From Dyadobacter sp. NIV53 (GTDB lineage Bacteria > Bacteroidota > Bacteroidia > Cytophagales > Spirosomataceae), in assembly GCF_019711195.1 (NCBI RefSeq), contig NZ_CP081299.1, positions 3,782,001-3,846,000 on the forward strand: a stretch of DNA of 64,000 bases. The letters run 5' to 3'. Under the pieces are notes generated by a model. It was given only the letters and a program-made list of their open reading frames with translations, searched no databases and was not told where the DNA came from. The position numbers and the translations under genes were made by a program. Of the stretch, positions 36,387-45,688 are shown piece by piece. How positions within the stretch are numbered: position 1 is the first letter of the stretch; the number at the start of each line of letters is the position of its first letter.

Positions 36387-37616
36387 ATGAAAAGAATAGT
36401 TCAGACAACTTTAATATTTTGCATTACGGCCATTCTTTCCATATCCTCAGTTGTCGCTCAATTATATTCTTCGGCTGAACTGGATAAGAATTATGATATG
36501 GTCCTCAAAAATCCGAGTGTCCAGATAGAAGCAACTGAGGCCATTAACCTGCTATATAATTTTAAATTTGCAGAAGCCGATACAGAGTTCAGGTGGCTGA
36601 AATACCGCTATCCAAAACACCCGATGCCGCATTTTTTAATGGGGCTTTCAGAATGGTGGAAAATTGTGCCAAATACGGATGTTGAGACGTATGATAAGGC
36701 TTTCCTTGCCGCAATGGACTCGACTATTGACCTGGCGGAGGAAATGTATGAAAATGAGAAAAACAAAGTAGAACCTGCCTTTTTTCTCGCGGCTGCTTAT
36801 GCTTTTAAAGGAAGACTATATGCCGAACGGGAAAGCTGGACAAAGGCTGCTTTTGCCGGAAAAAAATCTTTAAAGTATTTTGAAGTTTGTAAAGGAAATG
36901 GTGACCTGTCTCCTGAGCTGTTGTTTGGAGATGGTTTGTATAATTATTATGCAGAATGGGTTCCAAAAGAATATCCGTTGCTGAAACCTATTCTTGCACT
37001 TTTTCCAAAAGGAAATAAAAAACTCGGTGAGCAACAACTCGAAAAAGTAGGGAATAATGCATTTTACACACGGGTAGAAGCGCGTTATTTCCTTTTGCAG
37101 ATTTACAGTATGGAAAACGAATATGGAAAAGCCTATGAAATGGCCAAGTACATGTGGCAGACTTTTCCTAATAATCCTTACTTCGAAAGATATTTTTGCC
37201 GGACAGCTTTCGTAACAGGAAAATCAGAGGAAGCGCAAAAAGCAGCACAAAATATTCTGGATAAAATAGACCAGGGTATGCCGGGATATGAAGGTGTCAG
37301 CGGAAGAAATGCAGCCTACGTTCTGGCTTATTATAATATGCAATACCACCGTAATTACGATTTGGCAGCACAATTCTATCAAAAAGCCATTGACTTCTCA
37401 GTAAAAACCAATTCCCTTAATGCCGGATATTATGTGTCTTCGCTGATCGGATTAGGCAAAATTGCCGAAATGAAGAAGAATTACGATGAAGCGCTGCGTT
37501 TTTATAAACTGGCCGATGACCGCGCCGACAAAAAATCCAGCCAGGATAAAGAAGCAAAAAAGGCAATTGAAAACCTGAAGAAGCTTAAACGGGAACAGAG
37601 GAGAGCGAGAAAGTAA
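36387..37616 (+). CDS. Exported TPR protein
   Basis: The 409-residue protein has a signal peptide ending VVAQ and a TPR solenoid. Early units read NFKFAEADTEFRWLKYRYP; later ones include LLQIYSMENEYGKAYEMAKY and KNYDEALRFYKLADDRADKK. A basic C-terminal tail follows. It probably acts as a periplasmic adaptor. The end of the gene runs into a long inverted repeat shared with the convergent dipeptidase. Confidence 0.75.
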   Translation: MKRIVQTTLIFCITAILSISSVVAQLYSSAELDKNYDMVLKNPSVQIEATEAINLLYNFKFAEADTEFRWLKYRYPKHPMPHFLMGLSEWWKIVPNTDVETYDKAFLAAMDSTIDLAEEMYENEKNKVEPAFFLAAAYAFKGRLYAERESWTKAAFAGKKSLKYFEVCKGNGDLSPELLFGDGLYNYYAEWVPKEYPLLKPILALFPKGNKKLGEQQLEKVGNNAFYTRVEARYFLLQIYSMENEYGKAYEMAKYMWQTFPNNPYFERYFCRTAFVTGKSEEAQKAAQNILDKIDQGMPGYEGVSGRNAAYVLAYYNMQYHRNYDLAAQFYQKAIDFSVKTNSLNAGYYVSSLIGLGKIAEMKKNYDEALRFYKLADDRADKKSSQDKEAKKAIENLKKLKREQRRARK

Positions 37617-37618
37617 AA

Positions 37619-37694
37619 AGTTTAAAGTAAATGAGTTCACAGTAAACAGGAATGATGCCAAAACTGATTACTGTGAACTCATTTACTTTAAACT
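37619..37694. repeat. Long inverted repeat / bidirectional terminator between convergent genes
   Basis: Perfect 27-bp arms (37619-37645 and 37668-37694) flank a 22-base loop. The arms include AGTTTAAAGTAAATGAGTT. The repeat fills almost the whole 81-base gap between the stops at 37616 and 37698. It is the longest of the ATGAGT-word elements in this window. Confidence 0.9.
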
Positions 37695-37697
37695 CAT

Positions 37698-39065
37698 TTA
37701 CTTCTTACTTTTCAATTCCGCGTAGTGTTTGAAAAACAGGGGAATGGTTTCAATTCCTTTGTAATAATTGAATAGTCCGTAGCTTTCGTTGGGCGAATGC
37801 AGAGCATCAATATCAAGCCCAAAACCCATCAAGATACTTTTTCTTCCCAATTCTTGCTCAAATAATGCCACAATAGGGATACTTCCTCCGCCACGCGTAG
37901 GAATTGGTTTTTTACCAAAAGATTCTTCCATGGCCATTTCAGCAGCCTTGTATTCAATGGAATCAGTCGGTGTAACGTATGGAAGCCCGCCATGATGCGG
38001 TGTCACTTTTACTTTCACCGAAGCTGGCGCAATTGACTCAAAATGTTTGGTAAATAATGCACAAATTTCCTGGTCTGTCTGGTTCGGAACCAACCGCATA
38101 GATACCTTTGCGCTTGCTTTGGAAGGCAGTACAGTTTTGGCACCTTCCCCAATATAGCCGCCCCAAATCCCGTTTACGTCGAGAGTTGGCCGTACAGAAG
38201 TTCTTTCAATTGTCGTGTATCCTGCTTCTCCGGTAACGTCATCAACCTGCAGATCCTTTTTATATTCGTCCAGATCAAACGGTGCCGAATTGAGCGCGTT
38301 ACGTTCTTCTGTTGTCAGATCCTGAACATTGTCATAAAAACCCGGAATAGTAATGTGGCCGTTTTCGTCTTTTAAAGAGGAAATCATATCACATAAAATA
38401 TTGATCGGATTGGCAACACCACCGCCATATACACCCGAATGCAGATCACGGTTGGCACCGATTACTTCAACTTCTACGTAAGTAAGTCCGCGTAATCCTG
38501 TTTCAATGGAAGGTACATCATTGGCAATAATACTCGTATCTGAAATCAGGATCGTATCACATTTCAGCATTTCACGATGCTCTTTAACAAATGTTTCCAG
38601 ATGGGAAGACCCGATTTCCTCTTCTCCTTCAATCATTATTTTGACATTACATGCCAGTGAACCTGTGGCCAGCATCGTTTCCAATGCCTTGATATGCATG
38701 TAAAACTGCCCTTTATCATCACAAGCACCACGTGCAAAAATCCGGTCATTTTTTATAACAGGTTCAAAAGGAGGTGAATTCCAAAGTTCGTAAGGATCAG
38801 CCGGCTGCACGTCATAATGCCCGTATATAAGCACGGTAGGCAAACCTGCATCAATAATTTTTTCACCATAAACCACCGGATGTCCCGGTGTTTCATAAAT
38901 TTCAACACGGTCTGCACCTGCTTCTTTAATACGATCCTTTACATATTCAGCTGCTCTCAGCATATCCGGTTTAAACTTTGAATCAGCACTTACGGACGGA
39001 ATCCGCAGCAGATCCAGAAGTTCATTTAAAAATCTATCACGGTGCTTTTCAATGTAATTATTCAT
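37698..39065 (-). CDS. M20-family dipeptidase
   Basis: The 455-residue zinc peptidase shows the di-zinc site set: His in LIYGHYDVQPADP, Asp in CDDKGQF, the catalytic Glu in EGEEEIGS, Asp in ISDTSI and His in ALHSPNESYG. The lid/dimerisation domain is inserted at ~190-330. It should cleave short peptides in the cytoplasm, as carnosinase-like or PepV-like M20 enzymes do. No signal peptide is present. Confidence 0.92.
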   Translation of the reverse strand: MNNYIEKHRDRFLNELLDLLRIPSVSADSKFKPDMLRAAEYVKDRIKEAGADRVEIYETPGHPVVYGEKIIDAGLPTVLIYGHYDVQPADPYELWNSPPFEPVIKNDRIFARGACDDKGQFYMHIKALETMLATGSLACNVKIMIEGEEEIGSSHLETFVKEHREMLKCDTILISDTSIIANDVPSIETGLRGLTYVEVEVIGANRDLHSGVYGGGVANPINILCDMISSLKDENGHITIPGFYDNVQDLTTEERNALNSAPFDLDEYKKDLQVDDVTGEAGYTTIERTSVRPTLDVNGIWGGYIGEGAKTVLPSKASAKVSMRLVPNQTDQEICALFTKHFESIAPASVKVKVTPHHGGLPYVTPTDSIEYKAAEMAMEESFGKKPIPTRGGGSIPIVALFEQELGRKSILMGFGLDIDALHSPNESYGLFNYYKGIETIPLFFKHYAELKSKK

Positions 39066-39133
39066 ATCCTGGTTTTAAAATTTGTAATTATCTGACAGAA
39101 GCATTTGTCAAAATGAAGGCCAATTTAAAAAAT

Positions 39134-39161
39134 AACCCCTAAGGTTGAGTCCTTAGGGGTT
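39134..39161 (-). terminator. Terminator downstream of plsY
   Basis: AACCCCTAAGG (39134-39144) pairs perfectly with CCTTAGGGGTT (39151-39161) around a 6-base loop; the minus-strand product runs into ATTTTTTAAA. It lies just after the plsY stop. Confidence 0.85.
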
Positions 39162-39183
39162 GGTATTTCTGAAAATATATTTC

Positions 39184-39846
39184 TTACGAACGGTGGTCGA
39201 TTGACTTCGGTTTACTGCCAAAAATGTTTACACGGCTTTCATTTCCATTCATCAGCCTGACGATATTTTTCTGGTGTGTAATCACAACCAATAAAAACAT
39301 AACAAATCCAAAGACGATCAGTAATGGCTCAGGATGACCAAAAACACCCATCCAGGAAAGAACTGGGAAAGCCAGTGTTGCCAGTATTGAACTTAAAGAA
39401 ACGTATTGGGAAGCGAGTAATGTAAAAATGAAAATAGTGATGCAGACCAAAGCAAGTTCGGGATGAATGGCAAGTACCATTCCTAATAAAGTAGCAATTC
39501 CTTTTCCTCCTTTGAAACGAACAAATATTGGAAAAATATGGCCAACTATCGCAATGATACCAAAGAGGATTTTGTACATCAACAGCTCTGTTTCGCCAAT
39601 TGTACCCATATAAAAAAGCATTGATGCCATACAAGTAGCAGTCCAGCCTTTCAAAACATCAATGAGCATAACAATGGTTCCGGCACGTTTTCCCAAAATT
39701 CTGAAAGTGTTGGTAGCACCTGCGTTTCCGCTTCCGTGTTTCCTGACATCAATCCCAAAATAACCAATACCATACCAAACTGAACTCGGGATTGACCCTA
39801 ACAAATAAGCGGCTAAAATTGTAACTATAAATAAGGCAATACTCAT
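39184..39846 (-). CDS. plsY: Acyl-phosphate glycerol-3-phosphate acyltransferase
   Basis: PlsY moves an acyl group from acyl-phosphate to glycerol-3-phosphate, the first step of phospholipid synthesis, in the inner membrane. The 220-residue protein has about five to seven helices and the three family motifs: GSIPSSVWYG, HGSGNAGATNTFR and GHIFPIFVRFKGGKGIAT. A short basic tail (KPKSIDHRS) follows. Confidence 0.95.
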   Translation of the reverse strand: MSIALFIVTILAAYLLGSIPSSVWYGIGYFGIDVRKHGSGNAGATNTFRILGKRAGTIVMLIDVLKGWTATCMASMLFYMGTIGETELLMYKILFGIIAIVGHIFPIFVRFKGGKGIATLLGMVLAIHPELALVCITIFIFTLLASQYVSLSSILATLAFPVLSWMGVFGHPEPLLIVFGFVMFLLVVITHQKNIVRLMNGNESRVNIFGSKPKSIDHRS

Positions 39847-39985
39847 TTTGTACTATTCCTGTTTTATTTTGAACTCGACGTAGTTTTTACCAAAAATACA
39901 ATAGTCAGAGGATTTTGCAAGCATATTTGCATGCAAATTAATATTTTGTTACCAAATCATCAAATATATACTACAAATACTTGGA

Positions 39986-42900
39986 TCAGAACCCTTCGGC
40001 CTGCTCTTCCTTTTTCTTTTTTTCAGCAGCAGGTACCACTTTTTTCTTCACTTTTGCCTGTACCAATTTGGCTTTTTTAACAGCTGGCTGGTAAAAATCA
40101 TCAAAGCGGTTCACGAACATATCTTTTTCTTCCATTCCCAAAGAGACCAGGGTCATTTTAGATTTGCTGTTTTTAGATTTTGCCGTCAGCTGATCATTGA
40201 AATCCAGCTGGGAAGAAACCACACCCAATTCATTTTGCCGGTAATCGAAAAAGTACCAGATATCCGGAGAAGCCTGCAAAAACAAACTGAATTCATCGCC
40301 GTCAATATTCCTCCGGATTTCAAGAACACCTTCCATTTGTGCATTGATATTGTTTCTTCCAAAATTAGAAACACCAATCGGGCCCTGAGAATAATAAGCC
40401 CCATGTACTGCCGACCAGTTCAGGTTTACATTAGACAATACGATAGGATTGTCCAGCACAGGTGAAGCATCGAACAACGGCTTGTAACCCGCAGCGGAAA
40501 GTTTGATGTATGCGTCCGTTGCTTTTGACCCTATCAGCGCAGCCAGTTTTCTGTTCAGTTGTTCGGCATCGTCGTCTGCGGCTGTACTGTTCTGCTCTTC
40601 CAGATTTGTCTCCACAATTTTAGCCGCCAGCGGTTGCAGGATCGGTTCAAGAGCAGCCATTTTTAAAAGTAACATGGTATTGAAGCTAAACCTGGAACTA
40701 TCAACCTGGGCTTCAACTACACCTGCCGATTGCAGCCAGTCAGAAGTTATCAGCTTTAACGGGCCGGAAAAATCAGCAATTCCGGTTTTATCATCAAATT
40801 TTAAAACGTTGGATTCGTCCACAAGGCTGTCAGCGCCCATTGGCGGTATTACTTTAAATGCTTTATTGTCTGCATCATAATTCAAAGCGCCCTGAGCAAG
40901 ATAAATATCTTCATCACCATCGGAATCTTTGGGGGAAAGAAATGACATATACATGCCTCTTGCCTCATTGTAATGCAACCCTACCGAGAGCGGCAGATCG
41001 TTTTCATTTTTAAGGTCTTTACCAATTTTGATCGCAATCGTTTCTCCCGGTGCTTCATTATAAACAATCCACGAACTCTGGAAATCTTTACGCGGTTTCA
41101 GAACCGGCTTTACAAATCCTTCCAGCTGTAACGATGGTTCGTAGGCGATCAGGTTAATACTTCCTTTATATTGAATACGAGGTGAAAGAATCAGATTATC
41201 CGTTTCCTTGATATCGGCCCGGGCTGTTGTATAATATTTTATTGAGGCCGAATCGTTTGCGGAACGTTTGCGCTTTCCGTCATTTGCAGCGGCAATTTCC
41301 CTCAATTCAAAATTCTGCATTTTGATGTTGAAAGTATCTTTTCTGGCCGTAATATACTGGTAAGTTGCAGAGCCTTCGAAGTGGTTACGGGAATCAATAC
41401 GAATATCTGCATCACGCAATCTGTGCGAAGTATTAAGTGTGTCAATCTCAATCCTGGCCTTTTTAAGCGGGTTAATTTTACCTTTTGCATCAATACTGAG
41501 CAATCCGCCATCCGGAATTATTTTCACATCCGCTGTTTGCACGTACGGAACACCTTTTACATTCAGTGTCACTTTTTCAACATCGTAAATAGCCTCAGAG
41601 CCCTGGAATGTTAGCCCTTCCTGTTCAGGATTAGTAGAGGTATAGGATGAAGTTTCACCAAACCCTTTCATCAGAATGGTTTTTTTGGTCATATCCCATT
41701 TTGCACTTCCTATCAATGTCTGGTACGATGCAGTCGGAATCTGCATACCGGATGAATCTGAGCCAAAACCTGTTTCGTCCGTTAAGAAATTTACTATTCC
41801 GGTTTTGAAATTAAAATCAATGTTGACGTTATTCCCGGTCAGCAATTTTTTAAGCGTTTTTTCCTGACCGGTATTAATGGAAAACACAGATTTATTGGCA
41901 AGAAATCCTTCCTTATTGAATTTAATATCCTGCGAAGAAAGTTCAGAATCAGGCCTTTTTAGCCTTCCATTTCCATACAAACCCGAAGAACGCAGCAAAA
42001 GCCCGCCTTCCAGGCTGGTAGTTCCATTGTAAAATGAAAATGATTTTCCCTGTGTGCTGACAAACATACTGTCGGTATTGGGAAACCAGCGCAGTGTGTA
42101 ATCTTTGAGTTGTACTGCCGGAAAATAACCTTTGCCGATAGTTGCTTCTTTTATACTCGCCACATCACCAGAAGCAATCAGTGAATCAGAAGCGAACAAC
42201 AAACTTTTGGCCGTCATCGAAGCCGATAAATATTTGATAACTCCTTTTGAACGCAACCCGCTGTTATCCATGACCAAAGTATCGGTTAATCTGGCCAGCG
42301 CTTTTCCGTTATAAATTTTCTGGTCTGTAACAGGCGGCTTGTATTCGAAACCCAGGGAATTATCAGGCATACTTTTCAAAATGGTTTTAAAATCCGGAAT
42401 AATACCGTTTCCATAAAAAGTACCATCAAAAATTACGTCCCGCTGATCCAGCCCGTCCATGTCAATTTTCGGGATTTTGAAATAAACTTCACGCGGATAA
42501 GTCAGTGAATCGCGTTCCGGCTGATCGAAATAAACCATCATACCATCCGGCACAACCAGCCGCGGCGATTTTTTGCCTTTTTGAATACCCGATTTATTGG
42601 TTGGATCACTTAAATAAAATGTACCACCCTTTTCATATTTCACATGCCCGCCGACTTCGCCTTTCTGGCCTTTTACAAACTTCTCTTTGGGGGTAAAAGT
42701 GATGGAGTCATTAGGACTGACATTGACAAAGAACTGATTGTAGTCAAATTTTAAATTCTGGCCCCGAAACTGGTAATTGGATGCAACAAGCTGGCCATTC
42801 ATGCCAAAATTACGGTTACGGCCAATTACAATTTTCTTATCGGAAGGAACGCCATAAATTTTCAGCGAATCACTCACTACAAAGCGCGTTACACCCAAAA

Positions 42901-44659
42901 CAGTCAGCATTGTATCAGGTAGATAAATGGTAGCATTGGCCGTTTCATTGTCTGCTGTAAACTGTGAAACAACCTGAAAATTATCATAATCCGCTTTATC
43001 CAGATTGGCCAAAACATACAAAGCGCCCTTTTTGCTCAACGCAAATTCATCCGTGGGTTTATTGTAAATAAAATAACCGTCCAAAGCCAGCCTTTCCAGT
43101 GACCGACGCAGTATTTTAGGGTTTTGCTTGAATTTTGCAGCCAGTTCTTCTGCCAGAAAACTTGATTTCTTTTGTGTTTGTGCATAATTGGCTGCCAGCA
43201 ACATTGGCTGAAATCCATATTCCTGGCTGATTCCTTTGAAACGGTCCTTTTTAAAATAATCAAAAGATTCCAGTTTCACCGGTACAACCTGCTTGCCGTC
43301 GATACGGAGGAATTCCACTTTATCGTTAGGAAATTTCCAGCGCATTGCCTGTGCCCAGATATTCATTTTATGATAAGAATCCTGAAAGGGAAGAGGTGCA
43401 AAATCTGTTTTTTCCGCACGCCCCAGTTTTACAAGGCCTTCATCATCGTTATAATTGAAAGTCACACCCGGATGATAAAGAGAATCCGTTCCCAATGGCA
43501 TAGAAAAAACAGCAAATGTAGAAGTGATCACTGAATCTCTCAGCGCAAATTTCTTGCTGATGGCTTTGAATGCCGGCTTGTCTTTATAGGAAACTGAAAC
43601 TGTTGATGGCAAATCACTGAGCGAAGAACTGTACATGGTAGTTCCAATCAGTGCAAACCCTCCTTTATACGCAATATTTTTCCTGCTTGCTTTCAAACGT
43701 GCATCAATGCCATTGGAAACAAAACGCGGATACTGCAATGCCTGGCCTCTTATTTTTTTAATTCCCCTGTATTCTATTGTTCCTTTTATTGGATTGGCAA
43801 GTTGTGCCTCATCATGAAAAGTAACATTTTCAGCTAACAGCTTAGGTTGGGAAATGTTAAAAGAATAAGCGTCCAGATCCGCATAAATAGAAGAATCACC
43901 AGCAGCAGCCCAGGTAAAACGGCCGTTTTTACCAACAAATATTCCGTCTTTTAAGGATACATTACCGTTAGTTGGCCCGAACGTCACCGAATCTCCGGCA
44001 GCAACCATCCCAAATACAGCATTTTGTAATTCCAGTACTGCACCAGAAAGAACAGGCAACGGATTTGATTTGGGTGCAATTACAAAATTGGAATCAACAG
44101 GTGTATCCCAGCTATCGTTTGCTGCTGCAACAGTGGCCTGTGTATTGGCTGCTTCTGCATTGGTAGTATCATATTTATAACGATACGTGCCGCTTAGTAA
44201 ATAAAGTGAATTGTAATTGGCAGAATAAAGTTTATTTGTTTCCGTCAAATTTTTGATGGTTTCCAACACTTTTTGAAAAGATTTTCCATCATATTTTTCT
44301 CCTGACTGAACGGCCAAATCCAGGAATCCGTCCAGATTTTCAGGAGATTGTTTTGCGAATGTGTGTGCATTCCTTATCAGCAGAAATAAAACCGGCCCGG
44401 CTTTCTGGCCTTTTGCAACTTGCGTACGAAAGGTTTTGATAAATTTTGTTTGTTGTGAAGAACCGACGGAAGACATCCAGATACTGTCCAGCTGTGCCGC
44501 CGCACGCATGTACTGCGGATTTCGGCTTCCATCCATCAGTTTGCGAACCTGCGTAATAAACTGCGCAGGTTCTTCTGATATTTTAAAGTTTTGCGCAGAA
44601 ACGTTTGCTTCCGCAAATAGCATTACACAAAGAAAAAGGCAGTATTTAAAAATTTTCAT
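39986..44659 (-). CDS. Very large uncharacterised exported protein
   Basis: From ATG 44659 (MKIFKYCLFLCVMLF) the product is 1557 residues with a signal peptide ending NVSAQ; an in-frame ATG at 44692 is less good. A helical N-terminal region (~25-170) is followed by well over a thousand residues of beta-strand-rich sequence with repeating layered motifs (F-x-F-x-S/N-x-I-x-G-style). It ends in a Lys/Glu-rich tail. It has no recognised domain and no cysteine-rich or catalytic motif. Beta-solenoid or LptD/AsmA-like folds are possible. It is followed downstream by plsY and preceded by prmA on the same strand. Confidence 0.7.
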   Translation of the reverse strand: MKIFKYCLFLCVMLFAEANVSAQNFKISEEPAQFITQVRKLMDGSRNPQYMRAAAQLDSIWMSSVGSSQQTKFIKTFRTQVAKGQKAGPVLFLLIRNAHTFAKQSPENLDGFLDLAVQSGEKYDGKSFQKVLETIKNLTETNKLYSANYNSLYLLSGTYRYKYDTTNAEAANTQATVAAANDSWDTPVDSNFVIAPKSNPLPVLSGAVLELQNAVFGMVAAGDSVTFGPTNGNVSLKDGIFVGKNGRFTWAAAGDSSIYADLDAYSFNISQPKLLAENVTFHDEAQLANPIKGTIEYRGIKKIRGQALQYPRFVSNGIDARLKASRKNIAYKGGFALIGTTMYSSSLSDLPSTVSVSYKDKPAFKAISKKFALRDSVITSTFAVFSMPLGTDSLYHPGVTFNYNDDEGLVKLGRAEKTDFAPLPFQDSYHKMNIWAQAMRWKFPNDKVEFLRIDGKQVVPVKLESFDYFKKDRFKGISQEYGFQPMLLAANYAQTQKKSSFLAEELAAKFKQNPKILRRSLERLALDGYFIYNKPTDEFALSKKGALYVLANLDKADYDNFQVVSQFTADNETANATIYLPDTMLTVLGVTRFVVSDSLKIYGVPSDKKIVIGRNRNFGMNGQLVASNYQFRGQNLKFDYNQFFVNVSPNDSITFTPKEKFVKGQKGEVGGHVKYEKGGTFYLSDPTNKSGIQKGKKSPRLVVPDGMMVYFDQPERDSLTYPREVYFKIPKIDMDGLDQRDVIFDGTFYGNGIIPDFKTILKSMPDNSLGFEYKPPVTDQKIYNGKALARLTDTLVMDNSGLRSKGVIKYLSASMTAKSLLFASDSLIASGDVASIKEATIGKGYFPAVQLKDYTLRWFPNTDSMFVSTQGKSFSFYNGTTSLEGGLLLRSSGLYGNGRLKRPDSELSSQDIKFNKEGFLANKSVFSINTGQEKTLKKLLTGNNVNIDFNFKTGIVNFLTDETGFGSDSSGMQIPTASYQTLIGSAKWDMTKKTILMKGFGETSSYTSTNPEQEGLTFQGSEAIYDVEKVTLNVKGVPYVQTADVKIIPDGGLLSIDAKGKINPLKKARIEIDTLNTSHRLRDADIRIDSRNHFEGSATYQYITARKDTFNIKMQNFELREIAAANDGKRKRSANDSASIKYYTTARADIKETDNLILSPRIQYKGSINLIAYEPSLQLEGFVKPVLKPRKDFQSSWIVYNEAPGETIAIKIGKDLKNENDLPLSVGLHYNEARGMYMSFLSPKDSDGDEDIYLAQGALNYDADNKAFKVIPPMGADSLVDESNVLKFDDKTGIADFSGPLKLITSDWLQSAGVVEAQVDSSRFSFNTMLLLKMAALEPILQPLAAKIVETNLEEQNSTAADDDAEQLNRKLAALIGSKATDAYIKLSAAGYKPLFDASPVLDNPIVLSNVNLNWSAVHGAYYSQGPIGVSNFGRNNINAQMEGVLEIRRNIDGDEFSLFLQASPDIWYFFDYRQNELGVVSSQLDFNDQLTAKSKNSKSKMTLVSLGMEEKDMFVNRFDDFYQPAVKKAKLVQAKVKKKVVPAAEKKKKEEQAEGF

Positions 44660-44725
44660 GATCATGAACGTGCTTGTCCGAATTCTTTCCATCCCCTTAA
44701 AACGAAGGGAATGGAAAAGATTGTT

Positions 44726-45559
44726 TTACAACTTTTCAAATACAACGGTTGCCCATTGGTTACGCGTATTCGATCTTAATTTTTTTAACCCGTTTTCTTC
44801 TGCACAACGTTCAATATCAGCCTGATCTACCTCATAAAACCCACTTGTTACAAGCCAGCCGCCTGAAACCAGATGCTGCACATATTTGGGGATTTCTGCG
44901 AGTAGTATATTCCGGTTAATATTTGCCAGGATTCCTCCAAAAACCAATTCCGGCCGAACTTCATTTATTGTTCCCTGAAAGACCTCTGCTTCCGCAGGCA
45001 GATCGTTCATGGTGAAATTTTCTCTGGTATTTTCAACAGCCCATTCGTCAATATCAAAACCCAGTAAATGCGAAGCACCCAGCTTATAAGCCAGAATTGT
45101 CAGAATTCCCGTTCCGCAGCCCACGTCCATAACTGAAAGTGCGGAATGCGGTAAGCTCAGCTGTTCGTTCATCACCAGCCAAGTTGTCTCATGATGCCCG
45201 GTTCCAAATGACATTTTCGGCTGGATCAGCAAATCGTACTGAAAAGTCGGGTTTGGTTCGTGAAAAGTTGCCCGGACACGTATTTTATCTCCAACTTCAA
45301 TGGGTTCGTAGCTTTTTTCCCATTCCTCATTCCAGTTTTTCCTTTCCAGCGACTTCCAGGAAGTCACTATTGTTGTTAGTTCACTGTATCTGGCAATGAG
45401 TTCCTGTAACTGTGTCTCATTAAAATCGCTTTCCTGTATGTAAGCCAGCAATCCTTCGTCTGTTTCCATAAAAGATTCAAAACCCAGCTCGCCCAGCTCT
45501 GCAATTAATATTTCCGTAAAATCGGATTCAACCTGTATTTCTGCCTCAACGTAATTCAT
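44726..45559 (-). CDS. prmA: Ribosomal protein L11 methyltransferase
   Basis: PrmA methylates lysines of ribosomal protein L11 using S-adenosylmethionine. The 277-residue protein has the N-terminal L11-binding domain, the SAM motif VMDVGCGTGILTI (motif I), GFDIDEWAVENTREN and ILANINRNILL. Length and motif order are standard. It is followed 66 bases later by the start of the giant exported protein. Confidence 0.93.
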   Translation of the reverse strand: MNYVEAEIQVESDFTEILIAELGELGFESFMETDEGLLAYIQESDFNETQLQELIARYSELTTIVTSWKSLERKNWNEEWEKSYEPIEVGDKIRVRATFHEPNPTFQYDLLIQPKMSFGTGHHETTWLVMNEQLSLPHSALSVMDVGCGTGILTILAYKLGASHLLGFDIDEWAVENTRENFTMNDLPAEAEVFQGTINEVRPELVFGGILANINRNILLAEIPKYVQHLVSGGWLVTSGFYEVDQADIERCAEENGLKKLRSNTRNQWATVVFEKL

Positions 45560-45688
45560 TGGTAATTTTTGCGCTTGTTATAGATGTGAAGGTGTTGAAT
45601 TTTTTTAGTAATTCAAGAGATTAACAACAGAAACGCCCACAAATACCAATGATTGATACCTGAGGGCGCTTTTAAAAATAGAAATATC

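Noticed and set aside
43172..43534. Plus-strand frame inside the 1557-residue gene
   Set aside because: No signal, motif or start context; a shadow of the large gene.
45630..45672. Weak hairpin after glycogen synthase (CGCCC/GGGCG)
   Set aside because: Only 5-6 paired bases with a long loop; it may be the terminator but is too weak to list.
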